NCBI RefSeq assembly: GCF_001429505.1
Contig: NZ_LMJW01000001.1
Location: 622,606-686,605 of the forward strand
Length of the DNA stretch: 64,000 nt
DNA from: Allobosea sp. Root483D1
GTDB taxonomy: Bacteria > Pseudomonadota > Alphaproteobacteria > Rhizobiales > Beijerinckiaceae
Direction: 5' to 3'
A program made the position numbers and the translations under genes. Under the pieces are notes generated by a model, which made no database searches, was not told the origin of the DNA, and worked only from the letters and a program-made list of their open reading frames with translations. Positions 11,422 to 20,289 of this stretch are shown in pieces. Each line of letters begins with the position of its first letter. Positions within the stretch are counted from its first letter, which is position 1.

Positions 11422-12714
11422 TCAGCCGTTGAGTCGGATCGTCACGGAACGCGCATGAGCCTGCAAGCCCTCAGCTTCGGCGAGCTCGGTCGCGGCCCCG
11501 GCGAGCGCACGCAGCGCCTCGGGATCGCATTTCAGCAGCGAGGTGCGCTTCATGAAGTCGGGCACGCCGAGCCCGGAGGAGAAGCGGGCCGAGCGGGCCG
11601 TCGGCAGGACATGGTTCGAGCCGCCGACATAGTCGCCGATCGCCTCTGGCGTATGTCCGCCCAGGAAGATCGCGCCGGCATTGCGGATGCGCGCCGCCAG
11701 CCCATCGGCATCGGCAGCGATGATCTCGAGATGCTCCGGCGCGAGCCGGTTGACCAGCGGGATCGCCTTGTCGAGCGCTTCGACCAGGATGACAGCGCCG
11801 AACTCGCGCCAGCTCGCCCCGGCGATTTCGGCCCGCGGCAGCGTCCTGAGCTGGCCCTCGACAGCGCGCTCAACGGCGTCGGCCAACGCGGCATCGTTTG
11901 TGATCAGGATCGACTGGGCGGCGGTGTCGTGCTCGGCCTGGGCGAGCAAGTCGGCGGCGATCCAGTCGGCATTGGCGCTGACATCGGCCAGGACCAGCAC
12001 CTCGGAGGGGCCGGCGATCATGTCGATGCCGACCGTGCCGAAGACACGGCGCTTGGCGGCGGCGACATAGGCGTTGCCGGGACCGACGATCTTGGCGACC
12101 GGGATGATCGTCTGCGTGCCATGGGCGAGCGCGGCGACGGCCTGCGCCCCACCGATCTTGTAGATCTCGTCGATGCCGGCGAGCTTCGCCGCAGCGAGCA
12201 CGAGCGGATTGGTTTCGCCGCGCGGCGTTGGCGCGACCATGACCAGGCGCTCGACCCCAGCGACCTTGGCCGGGATCGCGTTCATCAGCACCGAGGAAGG
12301 ATAGCTTGCCGTGCCGCCCGGCACATAGAGGCCGACCGCCTCGACCGCGCTCCAGCGCCAACCGCTCTCGACGCCGAGCGCGTCGCGCGACCAGGAATCG
12401 GTCGGCTTCTGGCGCAAATGATAGGCTTCGATCCGGGTGCGGGCCGTCTCGAGCGCAGCGAGCTGCGCGCGCGTGCAGGCGGCAAACGCCGCCTCGATCT
12501 CGCTCTCGGTGACACGCAGTGTCTGCGGCGTCAGGGAAAGCTTGTCGAAGCGTTCGGTATAGTCGATCAGCGCGGCATCGCCGCGGGCGCGGACATCGGC
12601 GATGATCGCCGCCGCGACCTGGTCGACATCCTCGGAAACCTCGCGCTTCATCGCGAGCAGAGCCGTGAACTCCCGCTCGAAACCGGCATCGCGTGCGTCA
12701 AGCCTGATCGGCAT
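11422..12714 (-). CDS. hisD: Histidinol dehydrogenase
   Basis: A 430-residue Zn-dependent enzyme for the last two steps of histidine biosynthesis (L-histidinol to L-histidine with two NAD+). Family motifs are intact: the Gln-His zinc ligands in [12 protein letters not shown], the catalytic Glu-His pair in [10 protein letters not shown], and the C-terminal GGSNHVLPT with [13 protein letters not shown]. The frame continues upstream, but the ATG at 12714 follows an AGGATCT ribosome-binding site and gives the standard length. Its place between DUF2948 and UPF0262 genes, away from other his genes, is the usual arrangement in Rhizobiales. Confidence 0.96.
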   Translation of the reverse strand: MPIRLDARDAGFEREFTALLAMKREVSEDVDQVAAAIIADVRARGDAALIDYTERFDKLSLTPQTLRVTESEIEAAFAACTRAQLAALETARTRIEAYHLRQKPTDSWSRDALGVESGWRWSAVEAVGLYVPGGTASYPSSVLMNAIPAKVAGVERLVMVAPTPRGETNPLVLAAAKLAGIDEIYKIGGAQAVAALAHGTQTIIPVAKIVGPGNAYVAAAKRRVFGTVGIDMIAGPSEVLVLADVSANADWIAADLLAQAEHDTAAQSILITNDAALADAVERAVEGQLRTLPRAEIAGASWREFGAVILVEALDKAIPLVNRLAPEHLEIIAADADGLAARIRNAGAIFLGGHTPEAIGDYVGGSNHVLPTARSARFSSGLGVPDFMKRTSLLKCDPEALRALAGAATELAEAEGLQAHARSVTIRLNG

Positions 12715-12737
12715 CGGAGATCCTGACCGGAAGAGGT

Positions 12738-13178
12738 TCAGCCGGCGTCCGGGTGAGCCGGCGTCGCGACGGCTTCCCAGATCGGACCGAGATCCTTCAT
12801 CTGCGCCTCGATGCACTCGACATCGAGGCGGATGGCGGCACCATCAGAGAAATGCAGGGTCACCTGCCCGGCCGGATCGTCGCTCTGTGCGAAGGTGACC
12901 GCAAGCAGGCTGAGTATGGCATCGCCGGCCGCGACCTTGGTGCTGCGCGCCGCCGTGACGCGCTCGAAATGCAAGGCGGAGAGCCGGCGGCGCTTCTGGC
13001 CTTGCGCCGCGCCTTCCCAGTCGAAGCGGCGCAGCGCCAGCGCAAAGCGCTTCTCGGCCGGCAGATAGGCGATGTCGCCGCGCTTCAGCACCGCATCCTG
13101 CAAATGCGCCGAGATCACCGACAAGTCGTCGGCGTCCAGGGCGATCAGCTTCAGCGGCTCGGCGGCAGGATCGGACAT
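12738..13178 (-). CDS. DUF2948 family protein
   Basis: A 146-residue uncharacterised alphaproteobacterial protein. The N-terminal stretch LKLIALDADDLSVISAHLQD and the central FALALRRFDWE are typical of the family; the C-terminal third includes a conserved acidic segment (RLDVECIEAQMKDLG). It appears soluble. The ATG at 13178 is preferred over the longer frame, since the upstream residues look non-coding and the family starts near LKLIALD. It lies 31 bp downstream of murA and 23 bp upstream of hisD, a conserved position. Confidence 0.85.
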   Translation of the reverse strand: MSDPAAEPLKLIALDADDLSVISAHLQDAVLKRGDIAYLPAEKRFALALRRFDWEGAAQGQKRRRLSALHFERVTAARSTKVAAGDAILSLLAVTFAQSDDPAGQVTLHFSDGAAIRLDVECIEAQMKDLGPIWEAVATPAHPDAG

Positions 13179-13209
13179 GGGTCCTATCTGGCTGGGGCAG
13201 TGCCTTGCG

Positions 13210-14499
13210 TCAACCGCTGATGCGTTCGACCTGGGCGCCGCAACGGCTGAGCTTGGCCTCCAGCGCCTCGAAACCACGGTCGAGATGGTAGACGCGGTTG
13301 ATCATCGTCTCGCCCTCGGCGACGAGGCCGCCGATGACCAGCGAGACCGAAGCGCGCAGATCGGTCGCCATCACCGGCGCGCCGGTGAGCTTCTCGACGC
13401 CGTCGACATAGGCCGCATCGCCGTCGAGCCGGATCTTGGCGCCGAGCCGGGCCAACTCCTGCACGTGCATGAAACGGTTCTCGAAGATGGTCTCGCGGAT
13501 GCGCGAGGTGCCTTTGGCCATGGTCATCAGCGCCATGAGCTGAGCCTGGAGATCGGTCGGGAAACCCGGGAACGGATCGGTGGTGACGTCGACCGGCGCG
13601 AGCGCGGCGCCGTTGCGACGGACGCGAACGCCTTCATTGGTCTCGGAGATGTCGACGCCGGCCTGGCTCAGCACATCGAGCGCCGCCTGCAGCAGATCGG
13701 CGCGCGCGCCTTCGAGCAGGACGTCGCCGCCGGTCATCGCCACCGCCATCGCATAGGTGCCGGTCTCGATCCGGTCCGGCAGCACGGCGTGGTGCGCGCC
13801 ACCAAGGCGCGAGACGCCGCGGATGGTGATGGTGGAGGTACCGGCGCCCTCGATCTTGGCGCCCATCTTCTCCAGGCAGGCGGCAAGGTCGACGACCTCG
13901 GGCTCGCGTGCGGCGTTCTCGATCACCGTAGTGCCATCGGCGAGGACGGCGGCCATCAACGCGGTATGGGTACCGCCGACCGTGACCTTCGGGAAGACGA
14001 TCTCGCCGCCCTTCAATCCCTTCGGGGCGCGAGCCAGCGCATAGCCGCCCTCGATGGTGATGGTGGCGCCGAGGCGCTCCAGCGCCATCAGCAGGAGGTC
14101 GACAGGGCGGGTGCCGATGGCGCAGCCGCCGGGCAGCGAGACCTTGGCCTCGCCCATGCGGGCCAGGATCGGCGCGATCACCCAGAAGCTCGCCCGCATC
14201 GTCGAGACCAGCTCATAGGGCGCGCAAGTATCGACGATCTGGCGCGCGGTCAGGGCGACCGTCTGGCCAGTCTCGGCGCTCTGGCCGATGCGCTTGCCGG
14301 CGACCGAACGGTCGACGCCTTGGTTGGAGAGGATGCGCGACAGCGCGCTGACGTCGGAGAGCCGCGGCACATTGGTCAGCGTCAGCGTCTCGTCGGTGAG
14401 GAGGCTCGCGATCATCAGCGGCAGCGCCGCGTTCTTCGCGCCGGAGATAGGGATCACGCCATTGAGGCGCTGACCGCCGGTGATGCGGATACGGTCCAT
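13210..14499 (-). CDS. murA: UDP-N-acetylglucosamine 1-carboxyvinyltransferase
   Basis: A 429-residue cytoplasmic enzyme that transfers enolpyruvate from PEP to UDP-GlcNAc, the first committed step of peptidoglycan synthesis and the target of fosfomycin. Visible hallmarks are the substrate-binding lysine in SGAKNAALP (Lys22) and the active-site cysteine in [13 protein letters not shown] (Cys126), so the fosfomycin-sensitive Cys is retained. The start at 14499 gives the standard length and N-terminus ([12 protein letters not shown]); the frame upstream of it is Pro/Arg-rich and unlikely to be translated. First gene of the minus-strand housekeeping block. Confidence 0.96.
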   Translation of the reverse strand: MDRIRITGGQRLNGVIPISGAKNAALPLMIASLLTDETLTLTNVPRLSDVSALSRILSNQGVDRSVAGKRIGQSAETGQTVALTARQIVDTCAPYELVSTMRASFWVIAPILARMGEAKVSLPGGCAIGTRPVDLLLMALERLGATITIEGGYALARAPKGLKGGEIVFPKVTVGGTHTALMAAVLADGTTVIENAAREPEVVDLAACLEKMGAKIEGAGTSTITIRGVSRLGGAHHAVLPDRIETGTYAMAVAMTGGDVLLEGARADLLQAALDVLSQAGVDISETNEGVRVRRNGAALAPVDVTTDPFPGFPTDLQAQLMALMTMAKGTSRIRETIFENRFMHVQELARLGAKIRLDGDAAYVDGVEKLTGAPVMATDLRASVSLVIGGLVAEGETMINRVYHLDRGFEALEAKLSRCGAQVERISG

Positions 14500-14551
14500 C
14501 GGGCTCGTCCTGCAGGGCGGCGGGCGGGAGGGCCGGCCGGAAAAAGGGGGA

Positions 14552-14716
14552 TCAGGACCGGGTGGGGTCGGCCTGGGTGGGCGGAGGCGTGTCCTCGGCC
14601 GTCGTTTCCGAGGCACGCCTGGCCCTTGCCTGCGCCTTGCGGCGCTTCAGATTCTCGCGGAGGGCGGCGGCGAGGCGCGCCCTTCTCTCATCCTCGGCTT
14701 CGGTCTGGCGGCTCAA
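14552..14716 (-). CDS. Small Arg/Lys/Ala-rich protein, start uncertain
   Basis: A short frame upstream of murA encodes about 54 residues if the TTG at 14716 is used, containing [20 protein letters not shown], a basic amphipathic helix of a kind I have seen as a conserved small alphaproteobacterial protein. No good ATG lies nearby in this frame; the next is at 14818. An ATG at 14769 in another frame opens 18 codons ([18 protein letters not shown]) whose TGA overlaps the TTG (CTTTGA). Either that small ORF is translationally coupled to the TTG start, or a one-base frameshift has split a single ~72-residue protein. Function unknown. Confidence 0.45.
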   Translation of the reverse strand: MSRQTEAEDERRARLAAALRENLKRRKAQARARRASETTAEDTPPPTQADPTRS

Positions 14717-15223
14717 AGCGTCAGCTCGTCGTGATGCCCGCAACCTTGCGGCGGCGGACGTTGGTTCATGGTTAGCCGCTCGACCACGCCGGGACAAGGC
14801 CGGCCTGCGGCACGTCATTCCTTGCACGACCGATTGCGGCACAACTGCGGCGTGGCCGGTTCTCTCGATGAAACAGCCTTGCCTCATGCCGACCGGCGCC
14901 CCCGCCGCCCACCTGATCGGCACATCGCCGCCGGCCATGCCGGACACGCCACAAGGCGCTGCTCCGATTGGTAAATTTTTCGTTATCACGGCAACCCTGA
15001 CCGACGAGTGATATGCTGGCACGCCCATTGCGTGCATCGACTGCGACGCTAGCGGCGACAGCGAGACAACCGAGGGATGCGGTTTCAGGTGGTGAGCCAG
15101 CTTTTGCGTTAACGAATAAAACTTAACGAAATTAACCATTTCGGACAGTTTGCGTTTACAGATTATTAACTTTCACTACCCTCGGCGGCGTCGAGGGGTG
15201 CGATACGAGGCGGAGACGGGACG
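14717..15223. other. 507-bp intergenic region between the murA block and the rpfF-like gene
   Basis: No convincing gene besides a possible 18-codon ORF on the minus strand (14769-14713). The stretch nearest the rpfF-like gene (about 15100-15180) is strongly AT-rich with three TTAA-containing words and probably contains its promoter. One spot, TTTA-N7-TTAAC at 15155-15170, resembles a CtrA half-conserved site (consensus TTAA-N7-TTAAC); other TTAA pairs here have the wrong spacing (5 and 10). The CtrA reading is weak. Confidence 0.3.
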
Positions 15224-16180
15224 ATGTTTCAGAGCTATGCACCGACAGCAGCCGGCCAGGCCGTTGCCGAGCTCGTCGATGGAGAGGTGATCGAGGCTAT
15301 CCGCCAGCGGGCCGGCTTCCTGCCGGAGATCAAGCTCGCCTACGAGCAGGAGCTGCGCCTGCTCTGGGTCACCATCAAGCCGGAGCTGAAGCCGGTCTTC
15401 ACGCTGCAGTTGCTCGAGAGCCTCGGCAAGGTGCAGCAGGCGATCATCGACCTCTGGGGCGCGCCGGAGCAGTATCACGCCGCGCCGGTGCGCTTCCTCG
15501 CCTTCCGCGGCACCGGACCGTTCTTCACCCTCGGCGGCGACCTCGACTTCTATCTCGACTGCCTGGCCAAGAACGATCGTCCTGCTCTGGCGGAATACGC
15601 CCGGCTTTCGGTCGAGGATGCCTTGCGCAACGCCAGCGGCCTCAACGGCATGGTCGTCACCCTGTCGACGATCCATGCCAAGGCGATCGGCGGCGGCATC
15701 GACGCACCGCGCTCATGCAACGTCATGATCGCCGAGGAGCAGGCCTCGTTCGTCTACCCGGAGATCAAGTTCAACCATTTCCCGATCACCGCCGTCGGCC
15801 TCCTGTCGCGCCGGATGGGCCCGCGCGCGGCCGAGCATATGCTGCAGTCCGGCGAGGAGATGAGCGCGACCGAGTTCCTGGCGGCGGGCGGGCTGGAAGC
15901 TGTGGTGCCGACCGGCACCGGCGACGACTGGATCCGCAAATACGCCGCCGACTCGCTGCCGATCCATGCGGCCCGCACCGCCCTGTTCTCGGCCTTCAAC
16001 CGCCGCGCCGGCAATCTGCGCGAGGAGCTCGAATATCTCGGCCAGCTCTGGACCGACTGCATGCTGCGCCTGCATCCGAGCGCGATCTCCAAGCTGCAGC
16101 GCATCGCCCAGACGCAGGACCGTATGCTGGCGCGCGTCTACCAGCGCGGCCCAGAGGATGCGTTCGCCGGCGCCGCCTGA
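15224..16180 (+). CDS. Crotonase-fold protein resembling DSF synthase RpfF
   Basis: A 318-residue enoyl-CoA-hydratase/crotonase superfamily protein. Order and spacing of motifs match RpfF, the thioesterase/dehydratase that makes cis-2-unsaturated fatty-acid signals from acyl-ACP: the first oxyanion region GPFFTLGGDLDFYLDCL (about 98-114), then IGGGIDAPRSCNVMIAEE (about 155-172) and PEIKFNHFP (179-187). In RpfF the catalytic pair is Glu141/Glu161, 20 residues apart. Here the equivalents are Asp160 and Glu180, so the first Glu is replaced by Asp. The next gene encodes a GGDEF-EAL protein, echoing rpfF-rpfR pairs. Assignment as a signal synthase is inference; another acyl-CoA activity is possible. 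Confidence 0.65.
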   Translation: MFQSYAPTAAGQAVAELVDGEVIEAIRQRAGFLPEIKLAYEQELRLLWVTIKPELKPVFTLQLLESLGKVQQAIIDLWGAPEQYHAAPVRFLAFRGTGPFFTLGGDLDFYLDCLAKNDRPALAEYARLSVEDALRNASGLNGMVVTLSTIHAKAIGGGIDAPRSCNVMIAEEQASFVYPEIKFNHFPITAVGLLSRRMGPRAAEHMLQSGEEMSATEFLAAGGLEAVVPTGTGDDWIRKYAADSLPIHAARTALFSAFNRRAGNLREELEYLGQLWTDCMLRLHPSAISKLQRIAQTQDRMLARVYQRGPEDAFAGAA

Positions 16181-16347
16181 GCAAACTGCAGAAAACCCCG
16201 GCGCGGTCGGCGTTTGCGCCGATCGCGCAACTCCGCCGCGTAACTCTCATGAAACTTTTACCTTTCCCTCTTATAGCCGTTAGGTGATGCGGCAAAGGAT
16301 GGGCCCGTTCAGCCGCCTCGCCCGAGACCGTCAAAAGGCAGGAGTGG

Positions 16348-18708
16348 ATGGCGGGAGTGCCGAACCGGTTGCATAGCGCCAGCGCCGACAGAGCGATCGC
16401 AGAGCAGCCAGCCGGCCACGACGGCCGGAGCGCGGTCGACCTCGCCGATTATCGCCTGCTGGTCTCATCGCTGTTCTCCTCGCCGGGCTCGATCATCCCC
16501 GGCGGCATTGCCGGCATCCTGACGCCCTTCCTGTGCTGGGTGGCGACCAGGGCCGAGCTGTTCATGGCGCTGACGCTTGGCGTCGCGCTGGTCGTCGTCA
16601 TGCGGATCATCACGGTGGTCCGCTATCGCCGGCTCGACCATTCCGAGGATACGCTCGCGCAGACCAGGCGCTGGGACCGGGAGTATTTCTTCGGCGCGAC
16701 CGTGTTCAGCGCGGTGCTCGGCTTCAGCTGCTATGCGGCGCTGGCCTGGACGGACGATGCCGCCGCCCACATCACCTCGGTGTCATCGACGATCGCGCTC
16801 GCCTCCGGCTATGTCGCGCGCAACGCCGGACGGCCGAAATTCGTCGCGGTGCAGCTGCTGACCTTCTGCGTGCCAATGGCGGTCGGCCTGATCCAGGCGC
16901 ACAACCCCTACTACCAGTACATCGGCTATTTTGCCTTCCTCTATGTCGTAGCCAACATCGCGATCACCAACTCGCTGCACCGCAACCTGCTGGCACTGAG
17001 CGACGCGACCAAGCAATCCAAGGCACTGGCGACGGCGCTGCGTTCGCAGAACCTGACGCTCGACGCCGCGCTCAACACGATGATCCACGGGTTGGCGATG
17101 TTCGACCGCAAGCTCGACCTCGCGGTCTCGAACGCGCCGCATGCCGCTCTCTACGGGATTCCCGAGACGCTGGCGCTGCCGGGCACACCGATCAGCGCGA
17201 TCGCACGTTTCCTGGTCGAGCGGCAGGTGATGAACCCCGAGCAGGTCCGCGACATCAAGGCGGCGCTCGACGGCGTGCAGGCGACGCAGCAGGCCGCCAT
17301 CTACGAATTGCAGTCGCGCAACGGGCGGATGCTCGTCGTCACCATCGCGCCCGCGGCCGAGGGCGGCGTGCTGATGCTGACCGAGGATGCGACCGAGCGG
17401 AAGGCGACCGAAGCGCGGATCGAGCAGATGGCGCGCTTCGACGAATTGACCGGCCTCGCCAATCGCTTCGAGTTCAACACGCAGCTCGCCGACGCTTTCC
17501 GCCGGCAGGAGCGGACCGGCGAGACCTTCGCCCTGCTCTATATCGATCTCGACGGCTTCAAGCAGGTCAACGACAATCTCGGCCACGACATCGGCGACCG
17601 GGTGCTGATCCAGACGGCGGCGCGGCTGAAGAGCGCGATCCGCCACAACGACCTGCTGGCGCGCTTCGGCGGCGACGAATTCGTGCTGATCCTGCCGGCG
17701 ACCGATGTCGCCACGGTCCGGATGATCGCGCAGCGCATGATCGAGACGATGGACCGCGCCTTCGAGCTCGACACCAAGACCGTCTACGTCACCGCCAGCG
17801 TCGGCATCGCACTCGCGCCCGTGGACGGCGCAACGCCGGCCGACCTGCTGCGCCATGCCGACACCGCGCTCTACAAGGCCAAGGGCGCCGGCCGCAACAC
17901 CGCGACCTTCTTCGACCCGGCGATGGCGGAGGAGATGCTCGAGCGCCACGAGATCGAGGTCGATCTGCGCCAGGCCAGCGCCGAAGGCGCGCTCCAGCTG
18001 CACTACCAGCCGATCATCGACCTGCGCACGCAGGAGATCGTGACGCGCGAGGCGCTGATGCGCTGGCGGCACCCGACGCGCGGCATGGTGCCGCCCGGCG
18101 TGTTCATCCCGATCGCCGAGCAGTCCGGGCTGATCGCCGGCATGGGCGACTGGGCGATCCGCCAGGCCTGCCGCGACGCGGCAAAATGGCCCGATGGCAT
18201 CGGCGTCTCCGTCAACATCTCGCCACTGCAGTTCCGCGAGCCGCGCCGCATCGTCGAAACCGTCAAGAACGCCCTGCTGCTCGCCCATCTCGCGCCCGCC
18301 CGCCTGACGCTCGAGGTGACGGAATCGCTGCTGATCGAGGACAACAAGACGACGCTCGAGGTCATCAACGAATTGCGCGGAATCGGGATCAAGTTCGCCC
18401 TCGACGATTTCGGGACGGGCTATTCCTCCCTCGCCTATCTCTCGACCTACCCGTTCTCGCAGGTAAAGATCGACCAGAGCTTCAGCCGCGACGTCAACAG
18501 CGACGAGGCCTCCAAGGCGGTGATCGAGGCGGTCTGCCAGCTCGCCCGGCGCCTGTCGATGAATGTCGTGGTCGAGGGCATCGAGACCGAGGCGCAGCGC
18601 ATGGCGGTGCAATTGCTCGGCGCCCAGCGGGCGCAAGGCTATCTGTTCGGCCGGCCACAGCCCGTGTCGGCGTTCAGCAAGGGCGACGAGCCACGCAAGA
18701 TCGCCTGA
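16348..18708 (+). CDS. Membrane-bound PAS-GGDEF-EAL protein (cyclic-di-GMP turnover)
   Basis: A 786-residue protein: cytoplasmic tail, about five to six membrane helices (about residues 45-215), a PAS-type sensor (about 235-345), GGDEF domain (about 355-515) and EAL domain (about 525-775). The cyclase motif is intact (RFGGDEF, GGDEF at 441-445). The phosphodiesterase motifs are also intact (REALMRW with Glu568, DDFGTGYSSLAYL, and a late VVVEGIET), so it could both make and break c-di-GMP. The ATG at 16348 follows GGAGT. It lies 167 bp after the rpfF-like gene with an AT-richer gap, so it may have its own promoter. Ligand unknown. Confidence 0.9.
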   Translation: MAGVPNRLHSASADRAIAEQPAGHDGRSAVDLADYRLLVSSLFSSPGSIIPGGIAGILTPFLCWVATRAELFMALTLGVALVVVMRIITVVRYRRLDHSEDTLAQTRRWDREYFFGATVFSAVLGFSCYAALAWTDDAAAHITSVSSTIALASGYVARNAGRPKFVAVQLLTFCVPMAVGLIQAHNPYYQYIGYFAFLYVVANIAITNSLHRNLLALSDATKQSKALATALRSQNLTLDAALNTMIHGLAMFDRKLDLAVSNAPHAALYGIPETLALPGTPISAIARFLVERQVMNPEQVRDIKAALDGVQATQQAAIYELQSRNGRMLVVTIAPAAEGGVLMLTEDATERKATEARIEQMARFDELTGLANRFEFNTQLADAFRRQERTGETFALLYIDLDGFKQVNDNLGHDIGDRVLIQTAARLKSAIRHNDLLARFGGDEFVLILPATDVATVRMIAQRMIETMDRAFELDTKTVYVTASVGIALAPVDGATPADLLRHADTALYKAKGAGRNTATFFDPAMAEEMLERHEIEVDLRQASAEGALQLHYQPIIDLRTQEIVTREALMRWRHPTRGMVPPGVFIPIAEQSGLIAGMGDWAIRQACRDAAKWPDGIGVSVNISPLQFREPRRIVETVKNALLLAHLAPARLTLEVTESLLIEDNKTTLEVINELRGIGIKFALDDFGTGYSSLAYLSTYPFSQVKIDQSFSRDVNSDEASKAVIEAVCQLARRLSMNVVVEGIETEAQRMAVQLLGAQRAQGYLFGRPQPVSAFSKGDEPRKIA

Positions 18709-18832
18709 GGGCGAGCTTCACCGTCATCTCGCCGGAATTCACCGCTTCCACCCTGCGATCGCAGGACTGAACTTGATTCTGCCGCAACGGCACCGCATCT
18801 GCACCAGCGGGACAGTGACCGGGAGACGCGGC

Positions 18833-20278
18833 GTGAGCGAAACCGCCAGCCCAGCAGCCAGCAAGGATCCGCTGACACCGGACATCTGCGTCGTCGGCGA
18901 TGGTCCGGGCGGGCTCGCGGTGGCGAGCGCGGCCGCGCTGTTCGGCGTCCGGGTCGTGCTGGTCAGGCAGAGCGGGAGCGCGCTGTCGCTCAACCGGGGA
19001 GCGCGCGGTCAGGCTTTGCGCGCCGTCGCCGGGCAGGCGCGGGCTGTCGCGGATGCGGCAACGTTCGGCCTCATCCAGGGTGCGGGTGAAATCGATTATG
19101 GGCGCGTCCGGGCTCATCTGGATCAGGTTGCCGCCAGATCGGCCGCAAACGATTCGGATGAGCGCCTCGCCGCCCTCGGCGTCATCGTGCTCAAGGGCGA
19201 GGCGCGCTTCCAGAACCGTCATCAGATCGCGATCGGCGAGACGGTGATCAAGGCGCGGCGCTTCGTCGTCGCGACCGGTTCGCTGCCGGTCATGCCATCG
19301 GTCCCCGGCCTCGCCGACCTGCCCTGCCTGACCGAGGACAGCGTCTTCGAGCTGGCGAAGCGGCCAGACCGGCTGATCGTGCTCGGCGACACGGCTGCGG
19401 CCGTCGAACTGGCGCACGCGATGCGTGCGCTCGGCAGCGAGGTCGTCCTGATCGCGCGCGAAGGCCTCTTGCCCGATGAGGACCCCGAGGCGGTCGGCGT
19501 GCTCAGGCGCGCCTTGCTCGGAGACGGCATCGGCTTGCACGAGGGCCGACCGATCCTGCGCGCCGAGAGCCATCGGCAGCGACCACGCCTGACGCTCGAC
19601 GGCGAGATTAGGATCGACGGCACGCATCTCCTGGTCGCGAGCGGACGCAAGCCGAACATCGCCGGCCTCGAACTCGATCTCGCCGGCGTCCGCAGCGACG
19701 ATACCGGCGTCATCGTCGATGCCTCGCTGCGCACCGCCAACCGCAGCATCTACGCCGTCGGCGATTGTGCCGGCGGCGCGGCCGCTGGAACAACCTCGAG
19801 CCATGCCGCCCAGCATCAGGCCGGGCTCGTGCTCCGCAACGCCCTCTTCCGTCAGCCGGTCCGCTTCAGGCGCGAACAGGTACCGCGCACTATCCATGGC
19901 CGGCCGGAGCTGGCAAGCGTCGGCCTGAGCGAAGCGCAGGCGCGGGCGCAAGGCGAGATCCGGGTGCTGCGCTGGCCTTATGCCGAGAGCGGCCGGGCTC
20001 AGGCCGAACGGCAGAGCGAAGGGCTGATCAAGTTGATGACCGACCGCAAGGGCGGCATTATCGGCGTCGTCATCGCCGGTGCGCAGGCGGCCGAGCTGAT
20101 CGTGCCCTGGGGCCTTGCCGTCCAGAAGCGGATGAACGTCAGGGAGATGGCCGGGCTGATCCCACCGTCCCAGAGCCTGTCGGAGCTGTCGCAGAAGGCG
20201 GCGCTCTCCTTCCAGGCGCCGCTCGCGGCAAAGCCAGGCCTCCGCCGATTGATCGGCTTCCTGCGCCGTTTCGGATAG
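18833..20278 (+). CDS. Dihydrolipoamide-dehydrogenase-like FAD/NAD(P) oxidoreductase lacking the redox disulfide
   Basis: A 481-residue two-dinucleotide-binding-domain flavoprotein: FAD motif VVGDGPGGLA (about 20-30), NAD(P) motif LIVLGDTAAAVELA, the second FAD motif with IYAVGDCAGG, and a C-terminal dimerisation domain. At the place of the family's CXXXXC redox site there is SLNRGARGQALRAVA, with no cysteine. In the C-terminal HPTxSE motif the catalytic His is Ser (SQSLSEL). It therefore cannot work as a disulfide reductase; electron transfer to a quinone or other acceptor is possible. The start is GTG at 18833 behind GGGAG. Eleven bases separate it from the sensor kinase. Confidence 0.75.
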   Translation: MSETASPAASKDPLTPDICVVGDGPGGLAVASAAALFGVRVVLVRQSGSALSLNRGARGQALRAVAGQARAVADAATFGLIQGAGEIDYGRVRAHLDQVAARSAANDSDERLAALGVIVLKGEARFQNRHQIAIGETVIKARRFVVATGSLPVMPSVPGLADLPCLTEDSVFELAKRPDRLIVLGDTAAAVELAHAMRALGSEVVLIAREGLLPDEDPEAVGVLRRALLGDGIGLHEGRPILRAESHRQRPRLTLDGEIRIDGTHLLVASGRKPNIAGLELDLAGVRSDDTGVIVDASLRTANRSIYAVGDCAGGAAAGTTSSHAAQHQAGLVLRNALFRQPVRFRREQVPRTIHGRPELASVGLSEAQARAQGEIRVLRWPYAESGRAQAERQSEGLIKLMTDRKGGIIGVVIAGAQAAELIVPWGLAVQKRMNVREMAGLIPPSQSLSELSQKAALSFQAPLAAKPGLRRLIGFLRRFG

Positions 20279-20289
20279 ACTGGCTCTCG

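Noticed and set aside
15109..15135. TTAA pairs upstream of the rpfF-like gene as CtrA sites
   Set aside because: Spacings of 10 and 5 do not fit the TTAA-N7-TTAA consensus. Only the degenerate TTTA-N7-TTAAC at 15155 fits, weakly.
16783..18636. 617-codon minus-strand frame opposite the GGDEF-EAL gene
   Set aside because: Antisense shadow; the plus-strand frame has intact GGDEF and EAL motifs.
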